64,000 nucleotides of DNA from Apricaphanius iberus (taxonomy: Eukaryota > Chordata > Actinopteri > Cyprinodontiformes > Aphaniidae), in assembly GCA_028564705.1 (NCBI GenBank), contig JAPXFQ010001003.1, forward strand, positions 4,469,001 through 4,533,000, read 5' to 3'. The translations under genes were made by a program, and so were the position numbers. Positions within the stretch are counted from its first letter, which is position 1; each line of letters starts with the position of its first letter. This document shows, in pieces, positions 49,195 to 59,837 of the stretch. Below the pieces are notes generated by a model. It was not told where the DNA came from, searched no databases, and saw only the letters and a program-made list of their open reading frames with translations.

Positions 49195-49211
49195 TTATGC
49201 AAATTGCATAA
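49195..49211. promoter_or_regulatory. Palindromic TTATGCAA-A-TTGCATAA site
   Basis: An exact 8-bp inverted repeat with one central base. It includes the octamer ATGCAAAT (49197-49204) and the C/EBP-like half-site TTATGCAA on both strands. The surrounding 48.95-49.43 kb segment is not recognisably repetitive. It could be a dimeric POU or C/EBP site; function unproven. Confidence 0.25.
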
Positions 49212-50421
49212 TCTTGGATGACGCCAATATTCTTCCAAACCAGAACAGATGTACAGTCCTTTCAAAGCATCATTTGACTCACTTTTGATGTGGGACTGCA
49301 GCAGTTCTACATTAAACTCTCTCTGGATGACCAAGCTTTTATCATTTTTGCTAAGGTGTGGACACCCTGCAGAGAAAGCTCTAATTGACTGTACTGGGAA
49401 TATTTTTCCTCAGGCATTGTTCATGGTTTAGTAAAAATCCCTTCACCAGAAAGAAACAATTGTGGTATTACTTCTGGTAAAGGCATGGCCTGTTCAAACA
49501 CTTACCTGAACCTCTCTAGAATACACTGATGCTGACTCAAAAAAAAAAACATCCAAGCCACTTGAACCACATCTTAAAAAAACCTAAGCAAGGCCTTGTG
49601 ATTCCCAAACTAAATGTTCTCCTCTTCATAACTACATCTTCCAATCATGGTCATGAAATCCACAAGCAAGACGTATTACAACAGACAGTCCTACCTGGAC
49701 AAAAAAAAAAACTTCAACCTCTTACCCATAAGGCGGACACAGCTATTTTGTTAAAAACACAAGGAATGTATAGCTTGCAAAAACAATCTTAACACCCCAT
49801 ACTCCCGTAGAATCCCCAAACTAATGTCAAAGCAAACATGGTCATAAGCCTCAAATATATTGTTGTCTTCCATTCGATCCAAGATGAGGAACGTGAAAAA
49901 ATAATACTTGTCATTGGATGCAGACAAAGATCATAAATACTGAAATTTAAAACAAATAAAAATAAGACCCTGACATTCCCAAATTAGAAATCTATTTGAC
50001 TACACTTAGAGATTCTATCCATGAACACAAAAAATAGCATCTGTTAAAAGGGCCAGCCCTTGCAAAATTAAATTTTCATTGAAAATCTGGCTCAGCTTGC
50101 TACCAGACATGTGAACACAGTTCCAGCTTTGCTGACAGTGATCACATATCTTACAAAAGTGACTCTAGTACCCCTTTATCTGCAAGTGAAAGGGAACAAG
50201 GTTGTGGATGCTTTTCAGATTTACAAAATCAATTTATTTTAGAGAGTCAAAATTTACTACTTTAGGAGAATAAAGGTCCTCATGAATCCAGGATACAACA
50301 CTTGGTTGGTGTCTGTTCCTTTTGTTACAGAAATTTGTCAATTTTAAGGACAAAACTATTTTCTATCAAACAACCCAAAGCAGCAGCTTGGTTGGAAGCC
50401 ACCCACAGAGGCTTGCTTCTA

Positions 50422-50459
50422 TCACATGCCAATGTGTCAAATGGCACATTGGCATGTGA
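50422..50459. repeat. Perfect 15-bp-arm hairpin
   Basis: TCACATGCCAATGTG (50422-50436) and its exact complement (50445-50459) surround an 8-nt loop TCAAATGG. Beyond the perfect arms, about 11 of the next 14 positions also pair (50408-50421 with 50460-50473). The shape could suit a small structured RNA, but a palindromic repeat is as likely. Confidence 0.5.
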
Positions 50460-51549
50460 CAGGAGGAAGGTGGAATTGAACATATTACTCTCCAATTGCA
50501 ATACAATCACTTTACCCACTGAACCACAATCTGAAGTGTCTGAGTGTGTTAGTGGTGTTTTTGAGTTTAAATGGCACTGGTTTGGGGTGTTTCACCTAAA
50601 CTCCCAGACAGATGGACACATACTAGTAACAGGCAGGGTTGTTTTCCATGGATTTTCCTGTATCACCACACATCTGTGACTGTATGCGTCAGTGTTTGTG
50701 TGTGTGGACACAGGAAGAGTTTTGGAACAAAAGAGTGTACACAGGGACTTGGAAATGGCACTGTTGCACATTGCCAACCTGCCCAGTCATCCCAGAGTCA
50801 TTACCAGATGGGTTCACATGTATACACACACAAACACACACCCACACACGCACGCACACACTCAGAAGCACTGGGAAAAATGGCTGAAATGGCAAAATAA
50901 AAACACTAGTGCCATACCTGAAAGCATACAAAGACACTTCCACATTGTGCTCAGAGTGCACTCGAACAGATCGGAACAGGTGTAAAACTTGCGCCTTCTA
51001 TGTAATTTATCCAACACACACACACCCTTCATAAATCTGGGGCTTACTAACCGGGTGTGATGCCATGTGGTTTTGGTGTCACCTGGCAAGCATATGAAAG
51101 TCCAACACAGTCATTGCAATTTGAGGCAAGTGATGTAATGGAGTGCTAATCCATCTGGAGGGCTGGCAGGAATAGTGGAGCTGTTTCTTCAGGGCACGCT
51201 GCCTGCTGTTAAATCCCTCTCTACCTCTACTGCCTGCTGCAGCAGTACCCTGACCCCTGGCCCAGTTGTTCCGGCACTATTGATGAATGAGGGGGCAGCA
51301 GTGTATGAGTCACGTAGGAAAAGAGGATTTTGTTGGTGTATATGTCTTTGCACGTGTGTGTAGGTGGCAAAGAAAGCTAATGCAATACATGTTTGAGCAA
51401 ACAGCACACGTCTGAGTGAAACTCTGCTGATACCTGTCCCATACACTTCATCAAGTAATGGTAACTGGTTGAAAACCTTTGCTGCCAGACTGAAATGTAT
51501 GAAAGGTATGTACGAATTTTCCTATGTTTATATATATATATATGCTGTA

Positions 51550-52700
51550 AAAATTTACACGTTAACGCATGGTCGATGAATTAATAGAATTAATGTGCCA
51601 ATTTTTTTTGAACACAATTCACGCCTGCACATTATACAACCCTGTTTTATTGATAATTCATGCCCCAACACAGCCGTTCTCCTTCCTAACCAGCCAGACT
51701 GCATCTGCATGGTGAGGATTTCTTATGTAGCATGACGTGTGTGTTTGTTTATATAAATGACAAGTGAGCAAATTCTTATCATTGACATATTTGCTTTGAG
51801 TTGATATGATTAAGTTCATAAGTTGTCAGTGAGAATTTTCCTACTATCCACTTCGGATATCAGCTTGATCATAGTCCCCCTGTGCGTGGGGCACAGTAAT
51901 AAATGTGCTGTTTTTATGTTGCTTTATGCATGTTGGTTCACTGTATAGTACATTTCGTAGTGGGTTACTGCTGCATTGTAATGTGAAATTATTCAGTTAA
52001 AGTAATATTTTCAGACTTAAATAAATGCTAACTTATTAGCGAGAGTAGCTATGCACGCTCTTCAAAATAAGAGCATGGTGACATTGGTGGAAACTTGAGT
52101 GTTTACTTATGGGAAAATGGGAAATTGTGATATTTGATTACTAAGTCTATATTACACTTGATTTTATGTGATGTTTAACATAGACTGTTGATATCCAAAT
52201 GTAAAGTTTATATGTATATTTTGGTTAGCTCTACCTTAGTTGTATTTATTTTTTTTATAGGCGACCACGCACACATTCTCCCTCCTCGCATGTATACCAT
52301 CCAAACCTGTATCAGCGACAGTGTGAAAATAGTAAAGAAAAAAATAAATATAACAGCTTCGTCTCCGACCCAAAGCTTCTCATACTCTGAATGGCCAAGT
52401 GGAGCTCTGGCAGGTACTCCCAGGGGGAACAGAGTGATCTCAACCTGAATTAGTACCTCAAATGACAGCTCAGTGTTTCCTTCACTAAAGTGTGTTGCTG
52501 CAAAATTGTGGAAGCCTTTGACTGAAAACACTCAGCTGTTACAGGTTAGTCCCATAAAAAAGGATGATCAGAGTTATCTAATACTAATAAGAAAAGGTCA
52601 GTTTTACATACAGAAATTGTTTACCTTTTAGTTTGCCTTAGCAACTGGCTAATCCCGATTAATTCACAGCTACCTTGTGATTAATTAGATTTTTTTTTTT
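51550..52700 (-). repeat. hAT-like repeat, inverted relative of 19.68-20.32 kb
   Basis: Its minus strand matches the 19675-20315 element in order: TCTAATTAATCACAAGGTAGCTGT (right end), TTTAACTGAATAATTTCA, ACAGTGAACCAACATGCAT, AGCTGATATCCGAA and GACAACTTATGAACTTAA (leftwards). Between about 52080 and 52640 it carries extra sequence absent from the other copy, presumably a separate insertion or a region lost from the first copy. No transposase frame is evident. Confidence 0.55.
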
Positions 52701-52780
52701 AAATGTTTAAATTTTATATGTTACCCAATTATATATAGGGTAACATCAGGTAAATTGGCCCATCATTTAAGATGAGCCAC

Positions 52781-53292
52781 CTAAAGGCGCAGTGTGTCAT
52801 TTTCGGCCAGTAGGAGGCAGTGCATACCTAAATTATCACAAGCATGTGGTATCTGCGTCTTTGAGTAAGAATCTCAACAACGGAGGTCCAACTAGTGCTG
52901 TTTTCAAACGCTCAATTCCCTGAGAATTATCTATTCCCGGCAACATGACGAGCACATCAGTCTCTCTTTCATCGCTTGGAACTAGTGAAAAGGTAAAAAT
53001 TAAATAATGGCGAAACTTTTTTGCATTTTGAGGGGAAATCAATGTTTTAATAGCGGGCTTGTTCCATGCGCTTTGTCCGTCCGGGCTCTTGTAAAAGTAA
53101 AGACGTCATATAATATGGCTTTCCCCTGAAAAGAGGACCCGCGCCTATGTATTTTAAAGCTGATTTTTAAAGTCATATTTTACAATATCACCAATATTTT
53201 GCAATTAATGTGCTTTAAGTAATTATAATTACACAATATTTTGATGGCTATTTTCAAAGATGTACCGCAAAAACTACACACTGTCACTTTAA
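52781..53292. mobile_element. MITE, ~512 bp
   Basis: The left tip CTAAAGGCGCAGTGTGTCATTTT pairs with the right tip, minus strand, CTTAAAGTGACAGTGTGTAGTTTTT. The (T)TAAAGGTGCAGTGTGTA tip is very common in fish MITEs. There is no coding capacity. The short minus-strand ORF inside (52836-53042) is incidental. I could not identify a convincing target duplication. Confidence 0.65.
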
Positions 53293-54648
53293 GGTTTGAG
53301 CCTCCTAGCCTTTTAATACATTTTTAAAACAATTTTGTGTACACACAATATTGCAAAAGATACAAGAATATATCAGTGTTTTCTTTTCACTAAAACTAAA
53401 ATCAAATTCAGATTTTTTTTTTCTGCAAAGTTCAGGTGCATTCATTGTGTCTTTACTGTTGGTTGGAAAAAACTGCACAAGAATAACTAATACTATTCAG
53501 ATGTTTATCACCCTTTTAATTAAGTTACGAAGGGTTAATTAATCATTTTGAACAAAACTGCTGTTTATTTTGAGCCTTTATTCTAGTGTTAACAGTCATT
53601 TAAAGTAGTCTAACTTTAATTTCCCCTAGATCTAACAAACACAGAGTTAATGGGTCTGTGTTGTAAATAAATGTGGTTACTGTACAATGTGTCATTTGTT
53701 GAGCAATTACGACTTAAAATCGTGATATAGACTGCTAACAAAAAATAATTGAGGCCAATTGAAAAAAAAATAATATATATATATATATATATATATATGA
53801 GATGATACATCTATCATAATAAGACTGAAATATTGATTGAAAGGATGAAAGAAAAACATCAAAGAAGTACAAATTTAGTCAAAATTGTATTTTGTTTTCT
53901 TCACTAGATCAGAAAAGCTCAGCCCTTCCCCCCCAGACAGACATTGAGATCACCCCCATAATTGATTCACTTGTTCCTGGCCCCACTGCAGATATGAATG
54001 TTAACATGACCAGCATTTTGCTGTCTAAGCTCTTTTTTAGCATTACCATCAATGTTCTGCATGCGAATGAAACGTCACCTATACTTCTAAAACATAATTT
54101 TCATACTGTTGTGTGAATATCCATGTCATCTTTTACCATGGTAACCATGATCTTGGTTTATCGTATATATGGTCTCCATGAGCAGGAAGCTGATTGCATA
54201 AATGGATTTGCAATTTAGCTTTTCAGATGAGAATGTTACTGACGCATGGCTACAGTTCTGTGGGTGGTTGCCTTTGCATCTGCGCCAAACTAACCTTTCA
54301 AGTGCACTTGAAAGTGGACTGAGACCCTCTTTTCTTTGTTTGAACCAAACAAAGAGGACAGGCATGAGAGCTTTGGCTAGACATGCAGTGGCTGCTATTG
54401 AATTTGAAAGTGGTTATTGTGCCAGATACCTGGATTTTCAGCTAAGTCTGAACAGTTGACTCATCCATAAGGTAAAACTATTCAGCTTAATGTATATTAA
54501 TTGTATGTAAAAAATAGAGATTAAATTATCTAAATGGTCAAACTATAAAAGATTTAATACAACTGCTTTTGTTTTTATGACCATATTTTCATTGATTCTA
54601 TGAATTGGTTTGTTCTAAAATGCAAGTATTTGCTAATTTAACTTTATT
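53293..54648. other. No recognisable gene
   Basis: AT-rich, with a TA microsatellite at 53773-53798. ORFs at 53892-54116 and 54202-54459 match nothing I know. Confidence 0.45.
53773..53798. repeat. (TA)n microsatellite
   Basis: About 13 uninterrupted TA units following an A-run. Confidence 0.9.
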
Positions 54649-54661
54649 ATAATAACTTAAT

Positions 54662-55015
54662 GGGCTGCACGGTGGCGCAGTGGTTAGCACTGTTGCCTTG
54701 CAGCAAGAAGGTTGTGGGTTCGTATCCCATGGAGTTTGGATGTTCTCCCCGTGCATGTGTGGGTTCTCTCCGGGTACTCCAGTTAACCCATGTGTGGGTT
54801 CTCTCCGGGTACTCCAGCTTCCTCCCACATTCCAAAAACATGACTGTCAGGTTAATTGATCACTGTAAATTGTCCCTAGGTGTGAGTGTGTGCATGGTTG
54901 TTTGTCCTGTTTGTCCTGCCCTGTGATGGACTGGCGACCTGTTGAAAGCTGGAGATAGGCACCAGCACCCCCGTGACCCATTAAGGAATAAGCGGTTCAG
55001 AAAATGGATGGAAGG
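54662..55015 (+). mobile_element. Complete tRNA-derived SINE with 13-bp TSD
   Basis: Begins GGGCTGCACGG and carries Pol III promoter boxes: A box TGGCGCAGTGG (54673-54683) and B box GGTTCGTATCC (54717-54727), 34 bp apart as in tRNA genes. The body includes GGACTGGCGACCTG and ends AATAAGCGGTTCAGAAAATGGATGGAAGG. It is bounded by perfect direct repeats ATAATAACTTAAT at 54649-54661 and 55016-55028. Internally a 29-bp segment is tandemly duplicated (54754-54782 and 54789-54817, period 35). Its 3' tail resembles that of the Rex3/RTE-like LINE at 13.75 kb. Confidence 0.85.
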
Positions 55016-55909
55016 ATAATAACTTAATCAAAAAGCAATTGAGCTCAGTGTTAAAAATGGCAGAACATCTGATATATCTTTGCTATTAAGTTGTTATAAC
55101 GTTGCTTATTAAATAATGGAGACATCCAGGAGAGTTGATGCACATAATTCTTAACGGCGACAAAAAAACTCCAGAAAATGCCAGAGATAAGTACTGGCAT
55201 TTGCATCTTCAGACTATCAGGGTCATCTAGGAAAAAGCATTGACTGGTAAAGAAAAGCTGATAGATACCATCAGTCCTGTGTCATGAGAACAGTGACACG
55301 CTCCGAGATCATTGAATCAATCAATCAATCAATCAAACTTTATCTATAAAGCGCTTTTCAAACAAACAAAGTTACTCAAAGTGCTTTACAGATTTAAAAT
55401 AACCCCCCCCCCCCCTTCAAAAATAAAATCATCAATGCAAATACAACCCCCTCCCAACCCAACCCATCAGCCATACTCACACACACACTTAGAAGCTACA
55501 AAAAGCGGGCTGAGTACAGATGAGCCAGGAAATGCCATCATGGGAGCCATCTGCATCAGCAGCAGCAGATTATCAGCAGCAGCCAAGGCTCCGAGCCAGG
55601 GCGCCCAGAGGAGGGAGAGCTGGTACCCCCACCTCCACCCAAGCGCTACCTGGGGGGCACCCTGGCAGACACAGCCGACCACCGCCCCCAATGCAGGGGG
55701 CCCCCCAGAGAGGAACACTGGCAAGAAAGATTAAAATACATTAAAATATAAAGTTTATAAAATATAAAGTATATAAAGTATAAAACAATAAGTGTAAAAC
55801 AAATAATAAAAATGCAAAGCAGATTAATAAATAAACAGTTAAAAGCTAAACTAAAAATTAAATCAGGTAAAACATGCTGAGCGGTTAAACATATATTACT
55901 GAATAATAA

Positions 55910-56304
55910 TTAGTTAAAGGCTAAGCTAAAAAGGTGAGTCTTGAGCCTGCTCTTAAAAAACATGAACGTTTTCCGCGGCCTTGAGATCCTCTGGCAGCCT
56001 GTTCCAGAGGTGAGGGCCATAATAATGGAAAGACGCCTCACCATGAGTCTGTGTCCTGACTTTGGGGATGACAAGGAGACGGCTGCCAGAGGAGCGCAGA
56101 GACCGCGAGGGTTCATACGGTAAAAGCATTTCTGACAGATAGGAAGGCCCAAGACCATTAAGACACTTAAAAACCATTAAAAGAACCTTAAAATCGATCC
56201 TAAAAGATACGGGGAGCAAATGCAGTGATTGTAAGATTGGTGTAATGGGCTCCCGCCTCCTAGTCTTCATCAGGACACGAGCTGCTGAATTCTGTAAAAG
56301 CTGT

Positions 56305-56310
<6 letters not shown>
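55910..56310 (-). pseudogene. L2/CR1-like LINE C-terminal coding part
   Basis: The minus frame contains NSAARVL.., RRREPITPILQSLHLLPVSF and RIDFKVLLMVFKCLNGLGPS, then LLPYEPSRSLRSS and WNRLPEDLKAAENVHVF, the conserved tail of this LINE type. A single extra T in a T-run (about 55954-55960) then causes a stop. In the neighbouring frame the expected FKSRLKTHLFSLAFN terminus follows at once, ending at 55910. So the only defect here, apart from the L1 insertion, is one base. Confidence 0.8.
56295..56310. repeat. Target-site duplication, left copy
   Basis: TAAAAGCTGTAAACTT, identical to 62419-62434. The last two T bases cannot be separated from the adjoining poly-T. It lies within the host LINE coding sequence (codons for SLQLL on the minus strand). 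Confidence 0.9.

Positions 56311-56342
<32 letters not shown>
56309..56342. repeat. Poly-T tract (poly(A) tail of the L1)
   Basis: 34 consecutive T residues on the plus strand directly beside the left target duplication, as expected for a minus-strand retrotransposed copy. Confidence 0.95.
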
Positions 56343-56345
<3 letters not shown>

Positions 56346-58391
56346 GTGTCCTGTCTAGCAGTATGCTACTCAGAATTGGTGTCTGAGTACCAAGTACAAG
56401 CCCAACAGTTTTACTTTCCCAAGCAGAGTATTACAGCTTCGCTGTAGTACGCCACTTGATGTATATGTATGAAAAATCTTTATTAGTGATTACTGTGGGT
56501 TCAATTTCCTGACGTCATGGACATTAAACTGAGACAAGAAGGGAGAAAGGAAGAAGGTGAAGAAAAGAAACCGGACCAACAGAGGGGCGAACCGATGACA
56601 CAAGACAGGGAGGCAAATAAAGAACACAAGAAAACATCCCAGTCCTCCACCTCTGCCGGACGGCAGAGAAACAGTAATACAAAACAAAAACAACAAAGTG
56701 TACAGAACCAAACCAATAGTTCGGATCTGGTAGAATAAACAAAGAATTACACATTCACTACACACAAGCATTGATTAATGAACATAATACAAATGTTTCT
56801 GGTAAGCTCCTGTGAACAACTAACTAATGATGATAACCTCAGCTTAAGATATGTCCGTCCTCACCTATGTCCCCACACCTATGTGTGTGCGAGCATGCAG
56901 GTCGGAATAAGGTTTCCCCATGCAAGTGATTGATAGCTGGTGTAAGGAACCGTCAATCCGTCCTACAGGAATCGGCACAGACATGGAGGAGGCAAGAGAT
57001 GTATGCATCCAGCGTCCCACAGAGTACAGAGTCCACAGGCGGATCAGCGCAGGGTCGATCACCCGCCAAGAGGGGAACAGATGGAAGCCCCAGGGGAGCA
57101 CCCACCAGCCGCGATGCTGGGGCCCGAGAGATCGCAGTGACGAGCCCACGGGCTCCGCCGGTAACCGGCTACGCCAGGGCGGGCCCGGACCAGGAACCGG
57201 AGGCCACGGGGACCAGGGGCACCCCACCCCCCAGCGGGGCCCCAACCAGTGACCAGCCGACAAGGGTCCCCCGCCGCCGCCGCAGGCAAGGAGGACCCGC
57301 AGCCAACCGACGGACAACACACGCCGCCGCCACCCCGGACCAGTACCCACCGCCAACAACCCGGCCCGCCCCCACACATCCACACGCCAGGGAGCCACAG
57401 CGGATGTACGCCCTCCCCAGGCCGCGCCCAGCCGGCACCTGGACATCCAGATCTTCCAGCTCCAGGGTCCAGATCCCGCCCCACGTGGGGCGCCAAGATC
57501 AGGGGCCCAGCCAATGCCGGACAGCCCCACCAGGCGAACAGACCAGCCAGCTGAAGTCCTGGAACCGGCAGGAGGATTGGGCGCCAGGCACGGTCCCCAC
57601 CGATCCACCGGACGGCACCAACCTATTCTACAAACCCGGCACCCCCATAAGAGGTGCCCCAGTCAATCCAAGGAGGACATCGGCCCGAAACAGCGGCCGC
57701 CCGACACACCGGACCACCCAGGACCCGCCCGACATGCACCAGGACCGAGCCGGGCCGCAACCGGGACCCCCAGCCCCAGGCATCGAGAGTCATCATCAAC
57801 CAGCGGGCAGGAGCAACCATCACCGACGGGGAGTGACGGGGAGGGAAGAAGATGCATCAGGCCAGAGAGCAGCCAAACACCCAACCTGACAGGTAGACAT
57901 AGACAGACAGAGACACTCATACGTACCCTCCCTTTCATGTGTACACATTCTTACAAATACAGGACATACGAAAAAAGGACGCTATACCCTCATTCATACC
58001 CCCCATACGTACACTATACTCCATACTCCCAGGCCCAGGGACAGACACCCCAGTAGAGAACCCTGCCCCTGCACCCAGGAGACAGACCCCTTTGCCCACC
58101 AGGACGGGGACAAGTAGACCGCCAAGGCCCCACACCGGCAAGAGCAGCCCACCAGCCCAGGACCCCGACCAGACGGCGTGATGTTCTATCCGGGCTCCGA
58201 CCCCTGATGGTCCAACGAACAGGGGTGTGGAAAGACCCCCCAGCCTCTCTCCCCCAGCTCAATGTGGTGTTGTTGCGTGTTGTTCTAATGTGCACTTAAA
58301 ACAGAGGGGGGGGGACATGGGAATACTGCCGGGTACCCCCATCTCCCCCCCCGGGCCCTCAGTGTCTAGATGCGTTTAACCAGTGGGTGCC

Positions 58392-58440
58392 GGCACCACA
58401 GGCGAGGCCCCCTCAACGGGGGGGCCTCGCCTGTGGCGCC
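58392..58440 (-). other. Near-perfect RNA hairpin in L1 3' UTR
   Basis: Arms of 21 bp (58392-58412 and 58420-58440) with a 7-nt loop. On the plus strand one pair is mismatched (A at 58395 against C at 58437). In RNA from the minus, sense strand the same pair is U with G, a wobble, so all 21 positions pair. This supports selection or function on the sense transcript. Confidence 0.7.
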
Positions 58441-59507
58441 ACACCGCCAGGTCCCTACATGTGCGTTCCCTGTAAATGTTGCAAGTGTAGTGTCTAAATT
58501 GCTCAATAAAATCGGGACCCAGGCCGCCACCGGGTAGCGAAGACGGAAGCTCCATCCCGCACCCCAGTGACGTGCCCACGTCCCAAGGCCTTGTGAATGG
58601 TAGAATGAAGGAGCAGGTGGACAGAGGCATGGGGATGGGGAGAAAATAACTGGGGTGACCATTGCCAACCCCAGGGAGCCAGCTCCCCTGCTGACTCCAA
58701 TAGGCACCCCCGTTCGGCCCGATCCACCAGGGGTGGGAGGCCCCAGCACGTCCAGTCGGGGCCCACGGCAGCGGTACCGCCGAGCCCCATGGGGGCCCCG
58801 GCAATCCACCAGCCCCCATGCCAGGGGCATACCTAAATCCTCCCCAACATTCACACTGCTAACAAAACACATGTCACTAGACACCCAGGTTGAGTTTAGC
58901 CCCCCCTCACCCTCAACGCCCTCCCCCCTCCCGTCCCAAGCGCACCCCGTTAAAAAGAGCGCCTGTGCTAGATGGTAAAAAGCCTCCCCGCCAATAAGAG
59001 ACGCCCCAGGCACCGCCAGCGTCCGAGGACCCCCGGGCCGAGGCCGGAACCCGGCGCACCACCGACTCGGGTACCCCGGACATGCCGCGCCAGGCCCGTG
59101 AGCAGACCGAAGTCCCGGGCGGCCAATCCCCAGGCCGACATCCTCCAGCCTTGCTACTACCGCCCGATGGCCGGGTGGCAACAGAACCCAGCACGTCCAC
59201 CCACCAGCCCACACCCCACCAACTGGTCAGTCACCGTGGAGGCCGACCAACACCGGCCAGAGCCCCCCACCCCAGCACCCCCGCGAGGGCTAAGACCAAG
59301 ACCCAGGAGCCATGTCCAGTGTCAATATAGCCGATCGGGCCCGGAGACGCCGGCCACCCGCCACGGCCTCTCGCCGACGCCCGGACGCGGCAAGCGGCCA
59401 CCGGGGAGCAAGCGACAGGAACCAGCCCGGGGAGATGGAAAGGGCAGCAGCGCCCGCCAACCACCGGCCGACCACAGCCCCCCCCCAGCCGGCACCGACG
59501 GCAGCGG

Positions 59508-59537
59508 CCCCCCCCGGCCAAGCCCCGCCAGGGCCCC
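59508..59537 (-). other. G-quadruplex-forming motif in L1 3' UTR
   Basis: The plus strand reads a run of 8 C, a 7-nt spacer, 4 C, a 7-nt spacer, 4 C. The 8-C run supplies two tracts with a 2-nt loop, so the sense strand fits the four-tract G3+ N1-7 pattern. G-rich quadruplex-forming tracts are an established feature of mammalian L1 3' UTRs; here it is prediction only. Confidence 0.5.
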
Positions 59538-59837
59538 AGCCGGGGGGCGCGCCGCCCCAGAACCCCGAGCCCCAGGCCCAGTCCAGACCCCCCCAGAGCA
59601 GCACAGCACCAGGCCAGTAACCCGTGTCCGCCAGCACGACCCCTCTAAGGCGCCGCATGCAGCCACTAGGAGTCACCACACAAAGACCCCAAAGTCCCAC
59701 CCCAGGCGAGGGTCTCGGCACCTATCGCCGAACCGCAAGCGGACCCACCCCCAAGGACCTCCCCGCAGTCACCACCAACCCTTAAGCTCCACATCGGCAA
59801 CCGTGTCCCACAGAACGGAATCAAGGGCCCGACCCCA

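Larger units (their letters stand above)
48497..51545. other. No confirmed gene; notable palindromes
   Basis: No protein is recognisable. A perfect 15-bp-arm hairpin is at 50422-50459 and a TTATGCAA-A-TTGCATAA palindrome at 49195-49211 (separate entries). CA-rich simple sequence occurs near 50823-50862. The remainder is unremarkable. Confidence 0.4.
55311..56310 (-). mobile_element. L2/CR1-like LINE, 3' half (host of the L1 insertion)
   Basis: The minus-strand element ends on the left in a (GATT)n-type tail (TCAATCAATCAATC on the plus strand, 55317-55335), preceded by AAGCGCTTTTCA and AAGTGCTTTACAG words typical of fish L2/CR1-like 3' UTRs. It holds the LINE C-terminus (55910-56310) and an unusually GC-rich UTR patch (about 55520-55720). 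Its coding sequence is cut at 56310 by the L1 insertion and continues at 62419. Confidence 0.8.
56343..59837 (-). other. Long, mostly GC-rich 3' UTR of the L1
   Basis: Sequence between the ORF2 stop and the poly(A) tail. From about 56880 to 59830 the plus strand is very rich in C and G with few T, so the sense (minus) strand is G-rich with few A. Plus-strand ORFs of 319, 180 and 289 codons (56930-57889, 57514-58056, 58972-59841) are Pro/Arg/Gly/Thr-rich and overlap in several frames, as expected when T-poor DNA lacks stop codons. I regard them as non-coding. A 21-bp-arm hairpin (58392-58440) and a G-quadruplex motif (59508-59537, minus) lie here. A 3.5-kb 3' UTR is long compared with about 0.5 kb in mammalian L1. 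Confidence 0.75.

Noticed and set aside
54662..54735. A functional tRNA gene
   Set aside because: Box A and box B are present, but the sequence continues as a SINE with target duplications and lacks a complete cloverleaf.
56930..57889. 319-codon plus-strand ORF as a proline-rich gene
   Set aside because: It lies inside the L1 insertion on the antisense strand, overlaps other open frames and is explained by T-poor composition.
58366..59214. 282-codon minus-strand ORF in the L1 3' UTR as a second L1 protein
   Set aside because: It is Gly/Trp/Arg-rich with no domain, and overlapping frames are equally open, as expected for GC-rich DNA.
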